In this document: piece after piece, positions 47,301-56,300 of the stretch
Layout of the letters: each line of letters begins with the position of its first letter
How positions within the stretch are numbered: the first letter of the stretch is position 1
Source: Carposina sasakii
Taxonomy: Eukaryota > Arthropoda > Insecta > Lepidoptera > Carposinidae
NCBI GenBank assembly: GCA_014607495.2
Contig: CP053160.1
Location: 4,960,001 to 5,024,000, forward strand
Length of the DNA stretch: 64,000 bases
Direction of reading: 5' to 3'
Program-made: the position numbers and the translations under genes
Notes under the pieces: generated by a model
The model's database searches: none
The model's input: the letters and a program-made list of their open reading frames with translations, nothing else
What the model was told of the DNA's origin: nothing

Positions 47301-50300
47301 ATCAAGTAACACGTCAGCCCTACACACTACTAAATAGTTTTCATCGACCAATTGCTGTACTGTCTCCCAACTCCTAACCGTTAAGGAGTTCTGTAGCTTC
47401 ATCATCAGCACAGCACTATCAGATGCTGATTCAAGTAACACGTCAGCCCTACACACTACTAAATAGTTTTCATCGACCAATTGCTGTACTGTCTCCCAAC
47501 TCCTAACCGTTAAGGAGTTCTGTAGCTTCATCATCAGCACAGCAGCATCAGATGTTTATTCAAGTAACACGTTAGCCCTACATACTACTAAATTGTTTCC
47601 ATTGACCAATTGCAGTACTGTATCCTAACTCCTAACGGTTAAGGAGTTCTGTAGCTTCATCATCAGCACAGCAGCATTAGATGTTGACACCCTGAAGCAT
47701 ATACCTGAGTAAGACATGATTACGTAACAAAAGCACCATACGAGCATACAATTTTCGGTGGTTGCCCTAGATTTCTCCTGGATCTCATCATCAGATCCTG
47801 ACCTGGTGAAAATGGGACCACCTCAGAAGTGAACTCTATCCAACCAAAAAAAAAATTTTGAAATCCGTTTATAATTGACGGAAATATCGGTGAACATACA
47901 TAAAAAAAAATTATACATACAGACGAATTGAGAACCTCCTCCTTTTTTTGAAGTCGGTTAAAAAGGTAGATATGCGTGTACACAGAATATATGTATAACA
48001 AAATTTGAATTTAACAAATAGATACCTTAATCTAATCAATATAATTAATAAAATATACCTACATAAACATACATAAATATTCAATATGGGTGCGCCCACC
48101 ACCGGGCCCTACACCCCCCACTGACCCTCGGATCTGATAACTCATAATTGCGACAACAGGCACAGGAGGGTGTAAGGCCCGGTGGTGGGCGCACCCATAG
48201 TGAATGTTTGAACTTCCGAATTGTAACGCCTAATACATTTCATTTATACATAAATATCTATTAATTAAGTATATTACAGACAGACTCATTTCTATTGAAG
48301 CGAGAGGTAGTGGTTCTTTAACCTTTTCTTAAATGCAGCAACAGTTTGGCAATCTCTCACGGTGTGAGGCAGAGAGGTCCACAATTTGACTGCATACACG
48401 GTATATGAGTAATTATAAGCGATAGAATTATGATGAGGAGTTTTAAGTAGAGTAGCAGTTGATGAGCGCAAGGGGCGGTCTCGTGGAAAGAGATAGTCGA
48501 AACGTTCTCGCAATATTTCACCCAATACTATTTGGTTCGTGTGCACAAATAGTATATATTTATTTGAAATATAAATAATGGTGGGTAATTATTTATATAT
48601 ATTTTTTAATACTTAGTAGAGGGTAGTTAATTCTGTGTTATAAGTTTGAGTGAGTGTGTGTGTCTGTCAGTCTGTCTGTGGCGTCGTAGCCCCCAAATGA
48701 ATGAACCTATCTTGATTTTGTTTCTTTTGTTTGAAAGATGGGTTATATTTGCTTCGTGATCACCCGAGGCCTAGAGTCCTTTTCATAATAACTCCAGTGA
48801 ATGTTACATATTTGCTAAAGACATGGTATGAGTTTATTTAGGTCAGTGACATATTTGAGACCATGACCATGAAGAAAAAACTGGACTTTATTGATAATTT
48901 TTAGGGAAAATATTTGTTCATAAAATCTCTTACAAAATGTGTTTCGTTGCAGGTATTTAAACAAACTGGCGGAGTTCCTACGTTTGTTTGTATCATTACA
49001 TTTCAAGCGGCTCGAGGCTGAGCCCGAGTTCGATGCTATAGAGTTCCTGTCATATCTATTCCAATATACATTCCAGGTAAAATAAATTACCGAATTAATT
49101 AATTATCTTAATTTTGATTCCGAACCTTATCTCAGTCAATACAAAATTGTTAAATAATATTATACCTCGGAGTTAAATTTGCCGTCTTTACTCCATTATT
49201 ATATTTATTAGTGCTACTCTAATATAGTGTTATTTGTTATGAATTTATGTTGTTATGAATATTAGAAACCATCCGGTCTTATCATGCTCATTTTACCCGT
49301 AAATTCAATTACGTGTAAAATGAGGTAGCAAAAGATCATGTTTACTTTGTTTCAGGTGCCTACTTGTGCAATATTCGTTAACTGTTTAGATATATGGATA
49401 CAATTTATTGATATTCTGAAGCCAGAAGATACCGCAAAGTAAGTTAGCAGACATTTTTGTTTATTAACTCATTTAGATATTATAATAACAAAACAAACAA
49501 AGATATATGCTCAAAAATTTCGAGCAGTCAGTGTATGACTCGCTCGGTTTTGTGTATGTGTAAACGACTATGCAGTCCGTGTATTGCCACCGTAACATTC
49601 GCAAGAATGCTCATTACAAGTAAATGCTCAAGTTTATCAGTATCTTTAGACATGTAGCTCTATCCTAACCTATGAATTATTCCAGGTATTGGGAAGCATT
49701 GCAAGCGCTAGTGAATGGGGTGTTGAATAAGATTCAGTTCCAACACAACAAGGCGCAGTTGCAGCATTTGGATAACGATGTGTGTGATGACGATGTAAGA
49801 AATAATCTAATCAAAACTACCTATAAAAGTATGGCATTTTGCGCTGTAGTTAAGATGTTTGAATTTTTTGTTCAGTTAAACTTTTTCGATCATTTGTGAT
49901 TCGACGATCGATCATACCTTTTGTAAAAAGTATGGGAGATGTCTTTGATGAGTTTAAGGTCTTGGTAATTGTTTTTTCTAGGGTGAGACTGAATGGCAAA
50001 CATTCCTAAAACACTGCATTGAGTGCATAGCGCGAGTCGCAGATTTAGCGCCTCTAGATGTTTTTACTTGTGTGGTAAGTTACTGGATTTATGTATCTCT
50101 TTTAATTTGTCTATTATGCTCGATATCAAACAGGTTTAGCAAAAATTGTATCTCAAATATTTATTTGTACACTAGTATTTACGGCTAGGTATATTCGCGG
50201 GTTTCATTTGAGAAAAAAAGTAGCGCCGAGCGAGAACGATCGGCCCCCTAATTACCTAATTTGCAATAGCAAAGCCGAAGCAGTGCAATCGCGAAAATTG

Positions 50301-53300
50301 AGTGTGTGTGCGTGCGCGCAACGAGCGCTCGGCGTCCTCCCGCGCCCCGCACTTCGCCCCACTCACACACACAATCTCAATTTTCGCTTTCCCATTGCTA
50401 TCGCTCGGCTTCTACGTATTGCAGCGTGACACGGCGTTCGGGCGGCTAGTCCGAGCGTATAGAGTGCGTTTTACCAAATAGTTCCTGTGGATGATATGAT
50501 GGCGCTAGTTACTATGTGCATGACTATATAAAAATATAGTTATATAGTTCAGAAATTAGGCATAGTAGTTATTTTATGAAATAGACTTTAGTGTTAGTGT
50601 GGCGCCACAGTGTAAGCGATCGCGTTGTGTGGTTTCAGTTGGAGCGCTGGCAGTGCCTGGCGGGCGTGCACGCGCGGGCGGCGACGCGCGCGGGCGGTGC
50701 GGGGGACGGGGAGCGTCTGCTGGCCGCTCTGCTCGACCTGGCCACGCTGACGCGCGTGCTGGGCCGGCTGGCGTGCTCGCTCACCGCAGGTGTGCTATAG
50801 TGTCAGGGAAGCGTCTGCTGGCCGCGCTGTCTTGTCTAGCCGTTGCCTGCTACCTTAAAATATCTTCTAGCTACAATACAGTTAGTTACTCCGTCGGTAA
50901 ATTTGAATTTGGTATTTAATCGATATTTTTTGTGCAATCCTTAGAACTGAGCGGCAGTGCGGGCGGTACCGCATTGGCGGCCGGCGCGGCGCTAGTGGAG
51001 CGCGTGGCGAGCGCGCTGGGCGGCGCCGCGCTCACCCGGCCGCATCGCCTCGCCGCCGCCGCGCATGCGCATGCGCACGCGCAGGTGTGAGTATACATGT
51101 AGTGTGTGGAGCTGCCGCGCACGCGCAGGTGTGAGTATACATGTAGTGTGTGGAGCTGCCGCGCACGCGCAGGTGTGAGTATACATGTAGTGTGTGGAGC
51201 TGCCGCGCACGCGCAGGTGTGAGTATACATGTAGTGTGTGGAGCTGCCGCGCACGCGCAGGTGTGAGTATACATGCAGTGTGTGGAGCTGCCGCGCACGC
51301 GCAGGTGTGAGTATACATGCAGTGTGTGGAGCTGCCGCGCACGCGCAGGTGTGAGTATACATGCAGTGTGTGGAGCTGCCGCGCACGCGCAGGTGTGAGT
51401 ATACATGTAGTGTGTGGAACTGCCGCGCACGCGCAGGTGTGAGTATACATGTAGTGTGTGGAGCTGCCGCGCACGCGCAGGTGTGAGTATACATGTAGTG
51501 TGTGGAGCTGCCGCGCACGCGCAGGTGTGAGCATACATGTAGTGTGTGGAGCTGCCGCGCACGCGCAGGTGTGAGTATACATGTAGTGTGTGGAGCTGCC
51601 GCGCACGCGCAGGTGTGAGTATACATTTAGTGTGTGGAGCTGCCGCGCACGCGCAGGTGTGAGTATACATGTAGTGTGTGGAGCTGCCGCGCACGCGCAG
51701 GTGTGAGTATACATTTAGTGTGTGGAGCTGCCGCGCACGCGCAGGTGTGAGTATACATGTAGTGTGTGGAGCTGCCGCGCACGCGCAGGTGTGAGTATAC
51801 ATGTAGTGTGTGGAGCTGCCGCGCACGCGCAGGTGTGAGTATACATGCAGTGTGTGGAGCTGCCGCGCACGCGCAGGTGTGAGTATACATTTAGTGTGTG
51901 GAGCTGCCGCGCGGCTCAATAATATTATATTGGAGCACGTGGCGAGCGCGCTGGGTTTTAATGAAATTAAAATCAATCTCTTGTTTCCAGCCACGCAGAA
52001 ATGTTCGCCTGTATGGGCGCGTGGTGTTGCTACGCGAACGTATGCGGCGTTCCCATACATACGATGGAGGGGCTCTTCACCTCCGCTGTGCCATTCCTAT
52101 TGCCGCACGATACGCCGGTAAGACATTATGTTAATTTCAGGGTTTACTGATTTCCCAAAACTAATTAGAAGAAGTAAAGCGACTATTCGCCTGGTATGAT
52201 TCCTTTTCAGACGTCAAATATACCTACTGCATTTACTACCATAAATTACCTAATCCTCATCGGAAAACTTTCACGATTTCAGAGATGACCATATGATTTT
52301 CATGACCGCGCACATATTGAAAAATTTGTGTACCTACCTAATTTTACTTCGATTTGTGATTACAATGTCAGTATTGAGGGATCGCCCGCCACCGGGCCCT
52401 CAATAGAGATTTGAGCTTCCGAATAGTGACGCCTGATACAATTCAATATACAATGTCAGTTGTTACAAACGATCTCAATACCTGTCTAGTGCGGGAGTTT
52501 ATTTTGAAAATATTGCAGTATATTGACAATTCATTTGATAAATAAATATTAAATGTACTAATAACTAAATACTCCATTCATATATTGTGTTTTTGCTTGC
52601 CCAGGAGCCGCCATTGCTCTGCCACGCTGCGGCCCACTTGCTACTGAGTCTGTCGAAAAACGTCAAGTTTTCCGCCGAGCCGGGCGCGTTGGTCGGAGAC
52701 TTGTATGGCCATGCCCAACGTTCGCTACATTACTTGGAACCTAAGGTACATTTATATTAGTGACCGACCGAAATTTTATTTTGCTCATAAAGGAGGTCTA
52801 CTTATCTTTCTAGTATTAGCCTAGTACTAGTAATAGCAGGGAAGTGCGCTGTATGCTGAAATCCAGGCAAGAAGCCTAGTTTAGCAGCAGATACTCTAAA
52901 TAAAAAATGTTGCATTCATCTCTAGCCATTAAGGGAAAATATCTTTAAGTTAGACTAAAAAATTAATTATTGTATATTCCCCACTCAAAATGTATTATAT
53001 GAAACTTCTTGAATAAATAAATTATTATCATTATTATATGCAAATAAATGTTCAAAAACAGTATATTTCAGTAAATAATCTTAACTTATTAAAAAAATGA
53101 TGGAGTTTCGGTTTCGGCCGAAACAGGAAGCAAGGCCGAAAGTTCGGTTTCGGTTTCGGCTGAAAAACCAGTTTCGGTCGGACACTAATTTATATTGATA
53201 TTTCTTTATTTTCCCATTAGATTATGAAGAAGACGATGAAGTATTTCCTCTGATTTGGAAAGAAGTTGTGTTGTATGACGTGGCAAAAGGAGAAAACTAC

Positions 53301-56300
53301 TAGGAATTTTAAAGCTGTGATTACACAACGATGTTTAACTTGTTCAGAGTTTTTACAGTTAGCAGGAAGGATTTTGCTGAAAGTCATCTTAACGGTGTCT
53401 TTTGTAACAGTAGACTCATTTAAGAAATACTATCAGACAAACATAAACAATCACTTATGATATGTAATGAAGCCACATCAAAAAAATCTTGGTGTCAACT
53501 CTCTACGAACGGTCAACAGTTTAAGAATCTGGCGGCGATTGGCTGGCTGCATGTTGCAGCTACATTAAATTTCTTTGATTCTAATAATAACGTCTCAGTC
53601 ACAGCATCTATTTTTTCAAGACCTTTTTTTATGATCTTATCTAATTTCAGACAGCAGCAGTAGTCCGAGAAGCACTAATCTCCCTCTGCCTATCCCGACC
53701 CGGGCCGGGCAGCGGGGCGGACGCGGCCAGGGCTCTCTTAGCGGCCTGGACCGATGCGCTCAACACAAGTGGACCGGTCATTGCCTTGCCGCCGCTTACT
53801 GCGTTACTGCATGCGTTTGCCTCGGCTAATACTCATGCTAAACAGGTATGTGAGATACTGACTAGACGGATTTAATGAAGAGGTAAATATTTTGAAGAAC
53901 GCTCGCTTCGCTCGCTTGTCTCTTATGATCAATGATCATGCTGAATACGATTAAGCAAAGAGCTAGTGATTCGACAACAGCGAACCTACCGATAAATTTG
54001 TGACAAGTTATACATTATACAAAATTATTTGTATCCCGCGTCCGTACTTAAGGGACGTTAATGGAAACAGGACAGCCGGAGCAATAATAGCCATGTTATA
54101 GGTTGTCATCTTATCCTGATCAGCTCCCGTATTGGGTATCTTTTTTGACGACAGTTCATAGTCATGCATGACTCATTGAAACTTATTGAACTGCAAGTGA
54201 CATGTATGTGTGTGTGTTGCCAAAATTTTCTTCAGATAACGCATTATGCCACTTCCAGTTGTTGAGTTAAAATTGATTGATGTGTACCGTGCTTAGTACC
54301 CACGACACAAGACTAGGGATCTTAGCTTGGGATTAGGTTAATGTGAAGTGTGTGAATATTTATTTGATGCGCGCCAGGTGCTGGCGGACGGCGTGTCGCC
54401 GGCGGCGCACGGTGCGCTGCGCATGCTGTGTGCGCCGCCCGCCGCCGCCGAGGCGCCGCTCAGCGAGTTCTTCCTGGCGCTGTTCTCCGCGCTGCTGCAG
54501 CAGGTCGGCGCCTTCGCCTTCAGCGCCGTCGACGTCTTCATGGAGGTGGCGCAGCGGTCAGTTGTTTAGTTCTCAAGTTGTTTGACCCGACCCTTCCAAT
54601 ATGTAATAAGATTTTCGTAGCAATGTGATTGCGATTTTTGAGAATATGTATGTGAGTGCGCGGGAGGATGCCTCGCGCTCGACCCACGTACACACAATTT
54701 TCGCTATCGCATTGATTCGGTTCTGCTACTGCAACAAATTAGGTAACAGCCCTGCCAATTGACCTTACTAACTAAAGATGTAATAGTAGCTCCTAGAAAT
54801 TATGTGCTATCCTACTTACTGTTTTCATTAGATTGACATTCATCAGAAATCGACAGGGCTTGGAATAAAACATAATCCGTTTTTATGTATAGAGCGGGCG
54901 ACGACAGCAGCCTCGAGCGGCTCGTGGAGTGCGTGCGACTCGGCGTGGAGGCGAGCGGGGGCGGAGCGCGCGTGCCCGCCGTGCTCGCGCTGCTGCAGCA
55001 ACACGTGCTGCCGCGGGCCGACGTGCGCGCGCCCGCCCTCGCGCGCGCCGCGCACCGCACGCTGCACAGGTAGCGACACGTGCCGCCGCGTGCCCGCCGT
55101 GCTCGCGCTGCTGCAGCAACACGTGCTGCCGCGGGCCGACGTCCGCGCGCCCGCCCTCGCGCGCGCCGCGCACCGCACGCTGCACAGGTAGCGACACGTG
55201 CCGCCGCGTGCCCGCCGTGCTCGCGCTGCTGCAGCAACACGTGCTGCCGCGGGCCGACGTCCGCGCGCCCGCCCTCGCGCGCGCCGCGCACCGCACGCTG
55301 CACAGGTAGCGACACGTGCCGCCGCGTGCCCGCCGTGCTCGCGCTGCTGCAGCAACACGTGCTGCCGCGGGTCGACTGCGATTGGTCCATACAAAGTTAC
55401 ATAGTCCAAAGTCTACCTTCATTGATTACAGCACCTTCTCTTTTTCCTTTTTTTAGGACGTAAACTTTGTAACCAAACCCAGCTTAACAAATAACTTTTA
55501 GACAATAAAATTTAAGCATTATGATTGCAACTCGATAAATACGGAATGCACAAGCGTGACACACTGATACTCCGATCGCCAGCATCACTCTCGAAAGCCT
55601 AGAAGGCTGGTGACCTTTTGGGAAAGGTCTCGTTTGGTTGAAATACACAGGTAAGGTAAAATACGTACAGTAGCCTCAACTATAGAGGCTGAGTGTGGAA
55701 AATGCTGAGTCACACTAACTTAACTTACGATGTGAATACTTGCAGCGTGCTGATCCACCGCTGGCGCTACTTCTTCCCGCACAAGTGCGCGGCGGGCGAG
55801 GAGGCGCGGCGCGCGGGTGAGCTGCGCGGCGCGCTGGCCGAGCTCGGGGGAGCGTTGCTGCAGCACGACATCGAGCTGCTGCGCGACGCCGTGCGCGCGC
55901 TCGACACGCTGCACGCCAAGTGGAAGCTGTACCACAAGGTACGCGCGGGCAGAGCATGCAGCACGACATCGAGCTGCTGCGCGACGCCGTGCGCGCGCTC
56001 GACACGCTGCACGCCAAGTGGAAGCTGTACCACAAGGTACGCGCGGGCAGAGCATGCAGCACGACATCGAGCTGCTGCGCGACGCCGTGCGCGCGCTCGA
56101 CACGCTGCACGCCAAGTGGAAGCTGTACCACAAGGTACGCGCGGGCAGAGCATGCAGCACGACATCGAGCTGCTGCGCGACGCCGTGCGCGCGCTCGACA
56201 CGCTGCACGCCAAGTGGAAGCTGTACCACAAGGTACGCGCGGGCAGAGCATGCAGCACGACATCGAGCGTGCACACGCTCAACTCGACATGCTGGCTACA

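Larger units (their letters stand above)
44573..48248. mobile_element. Compound 3.7-kb unit between 68-bp inverted repeats
   Basis: 44573-44640 and 48181-48248 are inverted copies with few differences ('acaattcggaagttcaaac', 'attcactatgggtgcgccca'). Between them lie a retroelement C-terminus (44637-44828), a foldback (45166-45737), a dispersed repeat (45800-46165) and a 129-bp satellite interrupted by a SINE-like copy. A third copy of the 'atgggtgcgcccaccacc' word is at 48086. A diverged relative is at 52380-52450. It may be one element or two insertions of the same short repeat. XPO6 intron 6. Confidence 0.6.

Noticed and set aside
51073..51912. CRISPR-like regular array
   Set aside because: Units are directly tandem with no unique spacers, in a eukaryotic intron.
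50916..52060. Long minus-strand open frames (up to 342 codons) over the 44-bp array
   Set aside because: They are frames through a tandem repeat with no stop in the unit; the protein is a low-complexity cycle and lies antisense to real XPO6 exons.
54812..55463. Several Arg/Ala-rich open frames on both strands
   Set aside because: Shadow frames of GC-rich XPO6 exon 17 and its tandem copies.
55715..56282. Minus-strand frames of ~180 codons
   Set aside because: Shadow frames over the 98-bp array; no domain and GC-rich bias explains them.
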